Source: Triplophysa rosa | Lineage: Eukaryota; Chordata; Actinopteri; Cypriniformes; Nemacheilidae | Length of the DNA: 64,000 nucleotides | Direction of reading: 5' to 3' | Assembly: GCF_024868665.1 (NCBI RefSeq) | Contig: NC_079908.1 | Span: 9,027,946 to 9,091,945, forward strand | Shown: positions 14,262 to 26,026 of the stretch, piece by piece | Layout of the letters: each line of letters begins with the position of its first letter | Position numbering within the stretch: position 1 is the first letter of the stretch | Notes under the pieces: model-generated | The model's database searches: none | Seen by the model: the letters and a program-made list of their open reading frames with translations, nothing else | Told to the model about the DNA's origin: nothing | Translations under genes and position numbers: made by a program

Positions 14262-14525
14262 ATGCACCGAAATTTCAGCTGCCGAAAACTTTTGGCCAAT
14301 AATGGCATTATCGGTTTCCGCCGAAAGAAAAAATTAGGCCGAAATAAAAGCCGAAATTTAAAGCGCCCGCACCTCTCCCTTCAGTGCTCATTCTCACTCT
14401 AGCTGTTATCAAAGGACGATCATGCATAACAAAGGCTGAAACTAATAAATTAGGGATGCACCGAATGTTCGGCCACCGAAAATGTTCGGCCAAAAATAGC
14501 AAAAAACGCAAGTTCGGTGTTCGGC
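14262..14525. mobile_element. hAT-like end fragments (GATGCACCGA type)
   Basis: Two successive left-end-like stretches, gatgcaccgaaatttc at 14262 and tagggatgcaccgaatgttcg at 14453. Each is followed by repeated TTCGGCC/GCCGAAA motifs, so one may be nested in the other. The matching right ends were not found. Confidence 0.55.
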
Positions 14526-14529
14526 CAAA

Positions 14530-15258
14530 GAGAGAGCGAGAGAGAGAGAGAGAATGCTAAACTAGAATGCTGTCGGACCCTAAACAGAAAATACAATCTG
14601 GCAGATTATCTCTACACTGTTGGAGATGTGAAACAGAGACGGATCCTGACCAAATACAGACTCAGTGATCGCAGTCTGGCCGTAGAGAGAGGCAGACACA
14701 GACAAACAATGGCTTCCAAAGGAAGAACGAGTCTGTGCACACTGTGACACTGGTGAGGTGGAGACTGAGACACACTTTATCCTTCATTGTGATCAATTTA
14801 AAGATGTGAGAGAGAAACACTTTCACAAAATGTCAAAGGTCATGCCAGAGTTTGATAGGTGTTCAGAAACAGAGCGAATGCAGATGTTAGTGGGGGAGAA
14901 GAGACACAAATCAGCTGCTGCTTCATTCATCTATCAGCTGCACAAACTACTGCCTTCATCTGCTACAATCAATGCACATCTACACTCTTGACTTTATTAC
15001 ATTCTCATGTTTCTGCCTGAAATCTACTTTTGATATTGAGATTTTATTTCCATATTTCATTTGTTTACTTACATATACTCTATTTTATATTTCATTCTAT
15101 ATTTATGCCTTACTCAGCACCTTACAGTAGTTTAATTTTTTTTTTTTTTAATCTCATGTTTGTACTTAATGTATGTCTTTTGTTATATGTTCAATGCTTT
15201 GGCAATATTGTAAGAACGCGCAATCATGCCAATAAAGTACCTTGAAATTGAATTGAAA
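14530..15258 (+). pseudogene. 3' end of a non-LTR retrotransposon, frameshifted
   Basis: Two open stretches in different frames (14517-14747 and 14758-14991) are continuous parts of one ORF2 C-terminus. The first carries a VGDVKQRRILTKYRLSDRSL segment. The second carries the GEVETETHFILHC part of a C-x2-C...H-x4-C zinc-knuckle-like motif. The frame changes near 14708, at an extra A before the TGG. The 3' UTR is followed by AATAAAGTACCTTG and a short GAAATTGAATTGAAAATTGA tail. The 5' part is missing. Confidence 0.75.
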
Positions 15259-15260
15259 AT

Positions 15261-15261
15261 T

Positions 15262-15295
<34 letters not shown>

Positions 15296-15296
15296 G
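15261..15296. repeat. (GA)n microsatellite
   Basis: GA repeats with one GC interruption, joined to the tail of the LINE fragment. Confidence 0.9.
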
Positions 15297-15372
15297 GCGT
15301 GTGCGCTTTATTACTGCCGCAAACATTTTGGCAGTGTGTGTGTGTGTGTGGACTTGGTTTTTATATGTTATC

Positions 15373-15936
15373 GGGGACCTAAACCTGAATTCACACCAAC
15401 TCATGGGGACTCGTGTCACTCTGGGGACCAAAATTGAGGTCCCCATGGGCACAAAAGCTTATAAATTGTACAGAACGATAATTTTTGAAAATCTAAAAAT
15501 GCAAAAAGTTTTCTATGATCTTTAGGTTTAGGGGTTGGGTTAGAGGTAGGGGATAAAATATACAGTTTGTACAGTATACAACTCATTACACCTATGGACT
15601 GTCCCCACGGAGATAGTCAACCAAAGCGTGTGTGTGTGTGTGTGGTGTGTGTTCATGTTTGTATATCTCGGTGGGGACCTAAACCTGAACGCACACCAAC
15701 TCATGGGGACTTGTGTCACTGTGGGGACCAATTTTGAGGTCCCCAATTTTGAGGTCCCCATGGGCAAAAAAGCTTATAAATTGTACAGAACAATATTTAT
15801 TTTTAAATCTAAAAATGCAAAAAGTTTTCTATGATCTTTAGGTTTAGGGGTTGGGTTAGGGGATAAAATATACAGTTTGTACAGTATAAAAAACATTACG
15901 CCTATGGACTGTCCCCACGGAGATAGTAAACCAGAC
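15373..15936. repeat. two ~260-bp tandem units of a GGGGACCTAAACCTG repeat with (GT)n
   Basis: Units 15373-15629 and 15673-15936 align base for base: GGGGACCTAAACCTGAA, CAACTCATGGGGACT, GAGGTCCCCATGGGC, ATCTTTAGGTTTAGGGG, ACTGTCCCCACGGAGATAGT. A (GT)n tract follows the first unit. The second unit has an extra 15-bp duplication of AATTTTGAGGTCCCC. Confidence 0.85.
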
Positions 15937-16003
15937 GTGCGTGCGTGCGTGCGTGCGTGTTTGTGTGTGTGTGTGTGTGTGCACGCGTGCCTGTGTGTGT
16001 GGA
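15937..16003. repeat. (GTGC)n / (GT)n compound microsatellite
   Basis: Five GTGC-like units followed by GT repeats and GTGCACGCGTGCC. Confidence 0.85.
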
Positions 16004-16149
16004 GCATTTTAAAGTGTCAGAGAAAGACACAGCACGGGACTTGCCGCACGGAAGTAAATTTCCGAATGAAAGCGTCTTTACCGGTCGGTAACTTTACTTC
16101 AGACGGAAGCGGGCTGTCTGACAGTAGCCCCGCCGCTCGCGACATCCTT

Positions 16150-16335
16150 TGACATCATACAGTGGTCGCGTGCACACAGTTCCCTGTACTAAACAACTTG
16201 TCAAAGTATGTTCTGTGCATCCCGGCCACGAGTGCACCTTCTGAGAGAACAGTCAGCTTTTGTGGGCGGAGTTTGGAGGAGAGACTGAAATGGTTGTCAG
16301 TCAGCATCAGTTCAAGTTGTATTGTATTTTACTGA
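16150..16335 (+). pseudogene. fossil C-terminal (dimerisation) part of a hAT transposase
   Basis: In the frame starting at 16216 the translation reads CIPATSAPSERTVSFCG, then RSLEERL. The hAT family C-terminal signature is (C)(I/V)PATSAPSER-FS-AG--L--RR--L. The frame upstream reads FPVLNNLSKYV, which fits the segment usually preceding it. It ends at a TGA about 40 codons after the motif. No start, DDE catalytic core or zinc finger nearby, so it is a fragment. Confidence 0.75.
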
Positions 16336-18273
16336 AAAGCAAGACAAATTATAAAAAGCACATTTTGACTATTCAGTTTGTGCAATAGTGAAAAAAATAG
16401 CTTAATAAATATAACAATGTGTACTGCATTGTTTCCAACTTTGGAAGACTACAGAGAGGAAAGTTTAATAATGTGCCTAAACGATAGCTATCCTACATCC
16501 ATCAGATTTGTAAGCACTATTGTCAGTGATTAGCTATGGCTGGCTAGTTAGCAGAGCATCATTGATCTCCCATGGAGCATCACTGTAATTCAATCTCTCA
16601 GGTCAGGAGGCGCAGAGGTCATGACCCTGTCAGGAATGGATGCTAGGAAAAGATGTTTGTGTCAGCAGAGGTGAGAGAGGCTATCAGAGATGATGACTGA
16701 CAGACTTATCCAGGACACCTACAAACACAAACAGGAAGCAAGCAGCCTTCCTTGCTTATATTCCCAGTAATGCGTTTTTACTAGAGGACAATTACAAATG
16801 ACTGTCCAACACACGTAACTTAAGTATTACAGTATACTCTCTAATGGTTTGAAAGTGCGTGAATTTCTGATTTTGAATGTTTTTCTTAGAATTTATTCAT
16901 TGAAAGGATGAAAAACATATAGGCTATACAAATAATATATTGTGAGAGAATGACAAAAATTCAGAGTCAGACTCTGGTGTAAATAGTTTAGGTGTACAGA
17001 GGCTGCAATTATGTAGGCTTGATGCTGAGAGGAAATCGGTTCATTTTAGTTTTATAGAGACCTGCTTTTGACAACCTGCTCTCAATTAGTCAGCATCCAT
17101 CGGGTTTAATAGAAGCTTCGAAAAGTCTCCCCTCTCAGCTTGTTAACATCTACCGCAACATCTTTGATTCACAAAGACAGGGCAAGTCAAGGAGGACAGT
17201 TTTATTTATATTTATTTTGTCACGTTAACTATCACATTGCTATTGCATCTTTTTGTTTGATAGTGTCTTTTCTCTTTTAGTGACAACAGAAACAGGCTGT
17301 GTCATGACTGGTAATGGACACAGGTTGCATGCTAAAGTTGGTCTCCAGCTAACACTGATCGAGGATCTTTTGTTGTATTTTCGCTTGGTGTATAGGCTCA
17401 TATTATTTGTTTTATAATTTACAGAGTAAACTTTTCTAAGCAGATTTGACAGGTTCAAATGCAATCACAACACTAACTACACTCTTAGGTTTCTCAGTTG
17501 CTCTTCTCAGTTGCTCTTTTCCATGTGTTTATCTAGTTTATCTCGTCCTCACTGTGGGTCAGATATGGAGTGTTTCTTGTCTCTCCAGGTGTATTGGAGG
17601 TAGTTGAGTTTAGATGTTCGGAGTCGGACCCCTGATGTTCAGACGGTGGAATGTCTAACACAGTTCTAAATGTTTCCTTGTGGCAGATTCTCTGCATGAT
17701 CTCTCTCCCTCTTTTTTAAGTTTTTTATCATTATAATTTTAAAGACATTAATTTGATCAACTTTTACATTTTGTGTTAGGCCAAGCTAAAATGGCTATTT
17801 ATATATCTAGAAAAAACAAGCTTGAACAAAATACGAGTTGTAGTTTGGAGCAAGTGTTTTTTTTAATTTGGTGAAATCTAGAATTGTAATTGATTTTCAG
17901 TATTATAACGCCATGGAGGATCTTGTCTTTTGAAAGAAGTTGGTGCTTTAAAGAAGTTTTGTGTGAGGTCATTGATGAAAATGAAACATTTACATTGCCA
18001 CATAACACATGCAGTTTCTGCGAGTCTCATATTAATCTTGAGTACCTACAGTATACAGTAGTATTGCATACGTTGTATCTTTGAGATACAGCCGTACGAT
18101 TTTTTTCCGGAAAAAAGACGAGCTGCTGGAGGCAGGCAGGGGGGACGGAACTACAGCACAAGAACACAATACATCATCGCATCAATCCCTTCGTGTTTTT
18201 TACATTACGCATTTACACACCGATTGCCAACAAAACACAGACATATGACTTAGTTTGACTTACTGCGAGCGCT

Positions 18274-18474
18274 TCATGTCCGGCATCTTTTAGCACTGGG
18301 ACCATCTATCAGTTTCAAACGATCTCCAAATCCAGCGTTATATCCACCGTTTATATAACATCCATCACTGAAATGCCGTGAACAAACAAACATACAACTT
18401 CTCTTACTATCGCAAGCGTAACTTGCTGTAGCTGCAGGCCCATAGCGCAGCCAATCTTGACGCAGCGCAGCCAA
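18274..18474 (-). pseudogene. THAP-domain-like fragment
   Basis: 66 codons on the minus strand contain VCSRHFSDGCY, a (Y)NAGFGDRLKL segment and a DGPSAKR end. THAP zinc fingers have a C-x-HF core followed by ...GF---L--GAVP. The first cysteine pair and the Trp region are not clear, and no partner exon is seen. A piece of a THAP gene copy or of a THAP-containing transposon is most likely. Confidence 0.45.
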
Positions 18475-18734
18475 TCTGAATCTGGGTCTTCCTATCGCTC
18501 GTTGGCTGGTGCGTGGGCGGGCTATTTCTTTCGCCTTGCCGTGGACGTGCTTTTCAGGGAGAATTGCCCAATAAAAGGAGTAGGATCCAGGGTGAGTGTA
18601 TCAAGCACAGAAATACTACTTCATACGTCAAACTCGTTTTTAACAAGTTGACCATGTTAAGCATGAGAAGCCAGCACGTTTAACAGTGTAAAGAAGTCAG
18701 AATGCAGGAAATAGCATGTTACCCGATCGTTAAA

Positions 18735-19318
18735 AGAGCAATATGGAGAATTCAGCAGCATCTAGGGGTGAGGTTGCGAATTGCAACCAAAGGCTCACTC
18801 CACCCCTCCCTTTCAAAGCACTACGGTGGCTGACACAGGACAAACATGTCGTCACGTTTTCTCTTTTTTGCCTAAGGAGATAATGTTTTTACGAAACACG
18901 CTCTGTAGAATAAGGCTGCACGATCAATAAACCGCACACAGTTTCGCAGTTGTCTGTGATTTTTTTGCACAGCTTGTCAGTGAAGTACGTTTAAATGCTG
19001 CTGCATCTGAAAGCTAGAGGGCACTCTCGCGCACAAACTCCAAACATATGCCGCATTTCCTACCGATCACAGAGCCGTGCTTCATGGACAAACAGCGCAT
19101 GAAACATACTCACATACTTTGCAAGATCATAATCGCCCCAGAGAGGTCGATTTACACAATGTTTAGTGTTAATTGCGATTTATTGTGCAGCCCTACTGTA
19201 GAAACAACATGGCAAATTCTATATAAGGAGACCCGCAGTGTATGTAGACAGAAATAGGAAATATTCTAAGGTAATAAAAACATAATGTATTTTTGGCAAT
19301 AGATCCTTTAAAACCTTA
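18735..19318 (+). mobile_element. MITE family B copy 2, interrupted by another element
   Basis: Left part has GGTGAGGTTGCGAATTGCAACC and CACTACGGTGGCTGACACAGG; right part has CTGTAGAAACAACATGGC and AATAGATCCTTTA. The middle (about 18912-19194) is a foreign insert. Confidence 0.7.
18912..19194. mobile_element. element nested in MITE B (GGCTGCACGAT ends)
   Basis: Left end aggctgcacgatcaataaa and right end tttattgtgcagccct are inverted and typical of hAT-like elements with an (A)GGCTGCACGAT terminus. About 283 bp; no exact 8-bp target duplication was found. Confidence 0.6.
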
Positions 19319-20156
19319 AAAGTAGTATTTTCAAAAGCACCTGCAGGGTCAATTCAACATAGTTTTTTTACTGAATTCTATAAAAAATTTAAACGTTGTA
19401 TTTTCATGTGCTATTGTTTAAGGCGTGTTAGGTATCCATGTTGACGTATCAACTGACAAAGTTCAGTTGTTGCGATCTCACACACTTATCCCTCTGCTCT
19501 TAGAGAGTGAGCGTCACATTTTATGACAAACAAAGCCTATCCCACTCCCTCTCTTAGCTAATCTGTTTATAACACACTTTAGGAAGGCTCTTTTCCTGTT
19601 TCCAAGCTCCTCATGACACATCCGCTGGAGCAGACATGTTGCAGACAACTTTGATGACAGTAGAGGCCGGTTTGAGCAACAAAATTGCTCCTTTTTGTTT
19701 CGCATTACACGCACAGCTTGTCCTCGGTTACGTGATCAGACTGCAACGGGCCGAACGCGGTTGCTGTTGACATGCATCGGGATGGTAAGGGCTGCGGGAG
19801 GAGTGTTCCTGTGGTTGACCTACTTGTAAAGTCTTCCTGGATTAAAGCTGGAGTAAACGACATAAGAGCTGTATTTGAGTGATTTATTTGCACAAGCTGG
19901 TGCTGGTTACTCGATTACATTGCAGTTTGCAGTGTTACATTACTGTAGGATGGAATGTATGCACCGGGTGCTGCGGCACATCTGTGAGGAGGTCCTGCTG
20001 AGCCGTAATGTCTTCCCACTGTGAGAGGAGAACAAGATAAACACAATCCTACACTTTCACACAAATGTTTCGTGGAAAATCAACCTAACTAAGTTTGTAC
20101 AATTTCTGAGGAGAGTTTTAGCATATTCCAGATTTGTGTTTTATTCTGCGCTGTTA

Positions 20157-20446
20157 GGGACCAAGGGATAGGTTACCCAAAAATGATGATTTTTCACCCT
20201 CATGTCATTTCAAACCTGTATGACTTTCTTTCTTCTGCAAAACACAAAAGATATGTTAAAGGTCATTGGTAACCAAAACAACATTGAACCCCATTGACTT
20301 TCATTGAAACACAAGATCACCAAGACATTTCTCAAAATATCTTCTTTGTTGCTCCACAGAAGAAAGAATCATATACAGGTTTTGAACGACATGTGGTTGA
20401 ATAAATGATGACAGAATTTTATCTTGGGGTGAACTCTCTCTTTAAC
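20157..20446. mobile_element. MITE family A copy
   Basis: Begins gggataggttacccaaaaatgatg and ends cttggggtgaactctctctttaa. Internal blocks CACCCTCATGTCATTTCAAA, CAAAACACAAAAGATAT and CTTCTTTGTTGCTCCACAGA match the family. Confidence 0.75.
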
Positions 20447-22189
20447 TGATTTGTTTCTGTGTCGTATCTTGCTTATCAGTAAGCGATGCCTGTTTCTTCT
20501 TCTGACCGCCTGGCAGGATACTCAAAAATCATTTTTATCATTTCGTTCCCAAATGTCTCATTGAAGGACCACAGCCCCTGACCTTCCTCTTGTTCTGTAT
20601 CAGACTATCTTCAAGCATCATGTCTTTCCTCAGATGGGTCGGCGTACTGCATGCACTCGAGCGGTTTATCATAATGAGCTGCAGATATGAGTAATTTCAC
20701 ATGAATCTGAGGCTGCCGAGCTGAATAAAGAAGTTCATTCACAGAGCATCGCTCGCAGGGATACGGTGCAGGCTCTTGAGAGCTTTATCAATGAGAATAC
20801 AGTATTCCCACATGACTCGATCAGCATTTCACAGATATTTTGTAAGCGGAGGCATGTAGGCACGTTGTTTTGATTTTGATATTACCATATTAAAGAAAAT
20901 CTCAGATGTAGCTTTCTTTTGTTATTTAGCTGTTGTTTTTGGGGAGTCTGGGTCCTGTTATACAACTTTAGGGAAGACCATCATTGATAAATATTACTCG
21001 CCTCATTTTGACCTGGTTAAGTCATCTTAAACTGCACACGTCCGCATTTGAGCTGGTCAACCACCTATATGACCACATTGTTATCATTACGGTCGGCTCG
21101 GAAAGCTGTTCCTGGTTAGCCCGAACTCACACCCCTTACGGAGTTAAATCACGGGGTTAGAGGGCTTCCTCCGTGCTAGGTTTCTTCTTATGTATTGCTA
21201 GTGATACTCGGGCCCAGTGGACTTGGGTGACGAGTGGTCTGTTAGTCAATGAACGTCTGTTAGCCAAAGAGACGTTTACCAAAAAACCTGTGCGCTCAGA
21301 ACATCCCTCACTGAGAAGGTCATCCAGGGCTGTTCTTGTGAGAATTGTGGCGGTGAAGTTGGAAACTTAATGGTCAGAGCCGGAAATTTACTGTTTTGAA
21401 ATGCCATCAATATGGTTTGTTTTAAACAAACATTATATTTTATTATTTTATTGTCTACACTTACTGTACAACCGTAGTTTAACACCAGTCCAGTGGACTC
21501 TGGAGTGTGTTCGGCTTATTGTGTTACAGCACAATCTGATTGTTTTGCACAATTTGATCTATGGGAAGGCTACTCGGTTGTCTTGGGTTATTCTGTTGAC
21601 ACAGTTTCTCTCTATAGGGATCATTTTACTCTGCTCACTAATGAGGGCACAACTACTGAGCTTTGCCAGATATTTCTTGAAAATAATAAAATGTACTTGG
21701 TTATTTGGCCACTTACTCCTCACGAGGGGGTTTCTTTGTCAGGTTCATTTGTAATTTATATTACAAGCAATTTGTCTTACGCATTAACAAGGCCTCAATG
21801 TTTCTAATTGCTTCCTGAATGTATTAGGTTGAAAAAAAAAGCTGGATGGTTGGCGAATGTTCTTGTGCTTTGTACTGTCAACAAACATCCTAGCCTTCAG
21901 CTTGCACAATAGCTGTTACTGATCAATGTTTGTACTCGGCGAAACAAAACGTGTTTCACTTTTGTTCTGGATGTTTTTTGCGTATGTTGTTATGGTCTCA
22001 GATCTCTTAAGAAACCATTATTCTACCTAAGTGTCTTGTTGAAAATCGACTTCAGTACGTGTTGTGATTGTCAGAATATTTGTTGTTAAATTCCAGATGT
22101 TGAATACTAAATCATTATGCAACATGTTTTTATTATTAAAATATGGTTTGCGCCATTCCAGTTTTTACTATCTTGTTATCTTAGTACTT

Positions 22190-22432
22190 AAAGGTCCAGT
22201 GTATGAAATTCAGCAGCGTCTAGTGGTGAGGTTGCGAATTGCAACCAACGGCTCACTCCACCCCTTCCTTTCGAAGCACTACGGCGGCTGACACAGAACT
22301 GAGATGTCGTCACGTTTTTAGAAACTACGGTAGAAACAACATGGGGAATTTCATGTATGGGGACTTGCGGTGAGAGTAGATAGAAATAGCTCTAAGGTAA
22401 AACATACCGCTTCATTATGTAAGGTCTTAAAT
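22190..22432 (+). mobile_element. MITE family B copy 3 (internally deleted)
   Basis: Starts AAAGGTCCAGTGTATGAAATT, keeps GGTTGCGAATTGCAACC and TTCATTATGTAAGGTCTT, but lacks the ~70-bp segment containing the GCAAAGAAG region and the 3' end. Confidence 0.75.
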
Positions 22433-23949
22433 CTTTGGGTTTCTGGATGAAGATCTGAATTTTAGGTAACAAACATGGGAATTTTGTCTCCCAGACATCA
22501 CTATACCAAAAAATCCCTTTTGCTTGTTCTAGGCAAATACAGGATTCAAAAGAAAACATTTTTTTTCATCCCCTGCTTGCTGAGGGAGAACAGATCGAAT
22601 ATCCATTGTACTGAGTGCTGTGATCCGCTGAACAGTTTGTGTGTTTGTTCTCTTTGTATGGATCTTTATACAGCTGCCATACCTACAGCAGACGTTCGCA
22701 TACCAAACAGGTAGACAAATCATTTGACAGTACACATCTGAACACAAACACACCGCTACCACACAGGTTGTATATTTTAGGATGTGCAATTATGCAGTTA
22801 AAAATAAACCAACTCGTGAGATTGATAGCACTATCTGTAATGATAGGATTATATTCACATTACTGAGTGTGTGCTTTCTGCTTATAAGAAGATGGAGGGA
22901 GGCAAGTTGAATACAGAATGTGTCAGTAAGACTCCATCTGGAGTCCAGAGTGACTTTCCTTTTATTGGGGCCTCTTCACAGCAGCACTGTTGCAAAAAGA
23001 TGTTGATGCCACAGCTATCTCGAGTCAGAGCAAAGCCTGTTATATGGTATTTTTTTATTTAAGAGATCGCACTGGACCCCCCCAGTCTGATGTCTTAAAT
23101 GCATCGGCCGGTCCTCTTTTGATACGTATAACTCATGTTACCCATCTATCTAAACTCCTCAGTTGAAAGGGTCGAGACCAACAACCCCATGATAGGTGCA
23201 AACCCAATCCCCATCTGGGACCATTGAGGAATGAAATCAGTTGTGTGCACACAGAAGAAAAGATACTTCACAATTACTGTCAGCATTCTCATTCATGTGT
23301 GGACACAATGGATGGCGTTGTTCAAAAAGTTAAACATGCCTCTAAAACTTCATTATGTGGCCTCCTTCATGTTTCGCTGGATGTCGCAGACCCAAATAAA
23401 TCAGACGGAGGAGATTGTGCATGTCTTTTTATGGTGCTTTCAGTATTTGTTGTTGAATTATAAAGCCTGTCATTTCTTAGCGGGGTGCCTGAATGAGACA
23501 GGAAGATCAGATGGCTGTCTTGGATTCTGTGGAGAGTGGAGACTCATCCCAGATCTAGTTTGCATATGGTCAGACATATTTTCCAGTGCTGGGGATGTGT
23601 TTTTGCACACGAGAAAGAGAGAAAACAGAGATAGAAGATATTCCAGAGAAAACATTGTTGTGGTGCCGAGCAAATTTCCTGTGTGTATCCACTTGACGGA
23701 GAGCATCACACTATTTATGTCATCATTTTCTCCATCAGACATGATTTTGCATCTTAATGTGTTTGGCAGCATGTGGGATTTCTTTACTCTTCAGTTCAAC
23801 ACGTCAAAGTGACTTTCTGTGGTATTACTGTGGTATTACATCATGGTCTTTCACCAAACTGAATTAAAATAAGTAAAAATCTCGCCAATTTCTTTTCATC
23901 AATGGTGTTCAGGGTTACTGATGTATATCTTCACCAGTTAAATTATACA

Positions 23950-24060
23950 GTATTCAGCGCTCTAAACTAACATTTGAGAGAGTTATAGAGTTGGTGGCAC
24001 CAGCCCTTAATTTGGTAGCACCAGAGTCGTGGGGTGAGGCAAAAAAAAAGAAAAACTAAA
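23950..24060. mobile_element. end fragment of a DNA transposon (CAGCGCTCTAAAC)
   Basis: cagcgctctaaactaac looks like a hAT terminus and is followed by GGCACCAGCCCTTAATTTGGTAGCACCAG and a poly(A) run. Related GTAGCACCAGTGC wording appears at 56558. The other end was not located with confidence. Confidence 0.4.
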
Positions 24061-25102
24061 AGGTTAAAAACATTAATAAATTAATTACAAATTAATTTCA
24101 GAGTAAGAAGACGTGAAGGAGAACTCAGTTTAGTATTTTGCGCTCTGACTCTCTGGGCGCACACACATCAAACAACCGGCAAGAACTGAAGGCTTTTAGT
24201 GATTTGTCTTCATAAAATCTGCATTGATACATGTTTGGCTTTTATCCATAGCGACTCACAGATAAGTATTTAACGTTATGTCTAACTAACATTTTTATGC
24301 TTTTGGAGTATTTGTTGGAGAGCGTAACACAATAGTATAGTGCTTAAATTTAAAACACCCTGTTGCAAATGTTGTTTCCTGCATTAGCTTCACGTTGCAA
24401 ACAATACATTTCGTTATCGTTATTGTTTTGTACCTTAATTCTTGCATTCTGCAGGCGAAACATTTATTTTAGTTGCAAGAGTGAGTGTTTCAATCGTTTG
24501 CTCTGTTGATCCTTCCACGTAATCTTTAGCATTGAATGCGATTCTTACACCCGCACATTCCGGCCTTGGGGGGGGGCGGGGAACTGATACATAAGTGAAT
24601 GGCTGAAGGAAGGGATGCAAAAGGCAGCGACTGGATGCGCCGCTTGAACAATGTAACGTTTCTGCGCATTAAATTTATAATGTGCAAAATTATATAATGA
24701 TCTGTTTGGCAGTTGCACCGTAGCCATTAGTATTACTTAACATAACAATACTTTATTATAATTTGTATTATCAAAAAAGTGTTGTTATTTCTTTGAACAT
24801 TAATTGCTTAAAGGACTCATTAAATGAGCACTTTCAACAAGTTGGTATGATTTATTAGGGTCTTCATGAAATGTCTGGAACATATTTTGCTTAAAAACAC
24901 TCAATGGCTGTGTAAACAAAACCCCTTTTGCCTCGTCAAAAACAGCTATGCTCACAGCAACCCGTTTTGGTGCATGTCTCTTTAAATGATAATGAGTTAC
25001 TGCGCAGCGCACCCCACCCACTTTCCGTCCGGCGTGTCAACACAACACACGTGTAGTACTGCCATGGCAATGGTTTAGCTAAATTATGTTTCCTGAACTC
25101 CT

Positions 25103-25376
25103 CTGCGGTTAGTTTAGTTTTAAACGTCTCAAATCATTCGTCCGGTGACTAAAAATCTGTCACAGCAAACAGCGCTCACGTTGAGCTTGTATGCTTGCAT
25201 AAAATCCACGGAATGCGCTCCTGCAGATCTCAGTGAAATTATGTGGATTTTAGCGCTTGCCTTTGACGAGTTATAACGTTACACACACAACGTGAGAGCA
25301 TAACTAGTATGCTGTGACATATTTTTCAGCCTAAGCACAAATGATTTGAGACGTTTAAAACAAAACTAACCGCATT
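25103..25376. repeat. imperfect inverted repeat of ~36-bp arms
   Basis: The block GCGGTTAGTTTAGTTTTAAA-CGTCTCAAATCATT (25103-25138) returns inverted at 25339-25375, and CACGTTG at 25177 pairs with CAACGTG at 25290. Probably the core of a fold-back DNA element in the composite transposon region 24.8-26.0 kb. Confidence 0.6.
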
Positions 25377-26026
25377 GTTCGCCACTGTTCATTAGCAAAA
25401 CATACAGCTTGCCGCAGCTGAACATATTAACGCACATAATGTATTAACATACATACAGCTAAATTCCAAGTGCCCATTTGCCAAATAACATATAAATATA
25501 GAGTAAGTTTAACACTGGCTTTGAATGTTATATTTAGCCCGTGACTGACTTAGCTCCCTTCGCTATCATATGCTAATGTTATCCTCCTATATATACGGTA
25601 CATGTACGTCAATTCAGACTGTTGATAAATATTACTTACATCGGCAGCTTTGTCTCGTTCAGTTGGTCTTGATCCCTCTTGAGGAACAACTTTGAAGCTA
25701 ATCCTGCTTGTACTGTCCCAGGTTGATAAGGCTTGAAGTGATTCGCACAGACAAGCAGGTTTTTACTTATGGTTTCTGAGGGATTTCCACTAAAAATAAA
25801 ATAAATCCACTCCTGTCTCTTTCGAGGTTAGGACTCTGTGCAGCGACTATATTGCATGTTGTCCACAAACTTTAGCCATGGCGTCATGTACACCGCTGTC
25901 GCTTGTGAAAACAACAATGGCGGCAGCGCCGTGGGTGGAATTGTGTAGATTAAGGGGCGGTAATATTATAATAAGAGCCTGCGTCTACGTCACATCAGGA
26001 GCGAAATCTGAATGGCTCGATTTTAT

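Noticed and set aside
21493..21807. 104-codon open frame on the + strand
   Set aside because: No motif recognised; another frame overlaps it and its composition matches the surrounding non-coding DNA.
23231..23812. 193-codon open frame on the + strand, the longest in the window
   Set aside because: No domain, low-complexity character or homologue was recognised. It overlaps another open frame, and the sequence has no splice or promoter context suggesting a gene. Likely chance.
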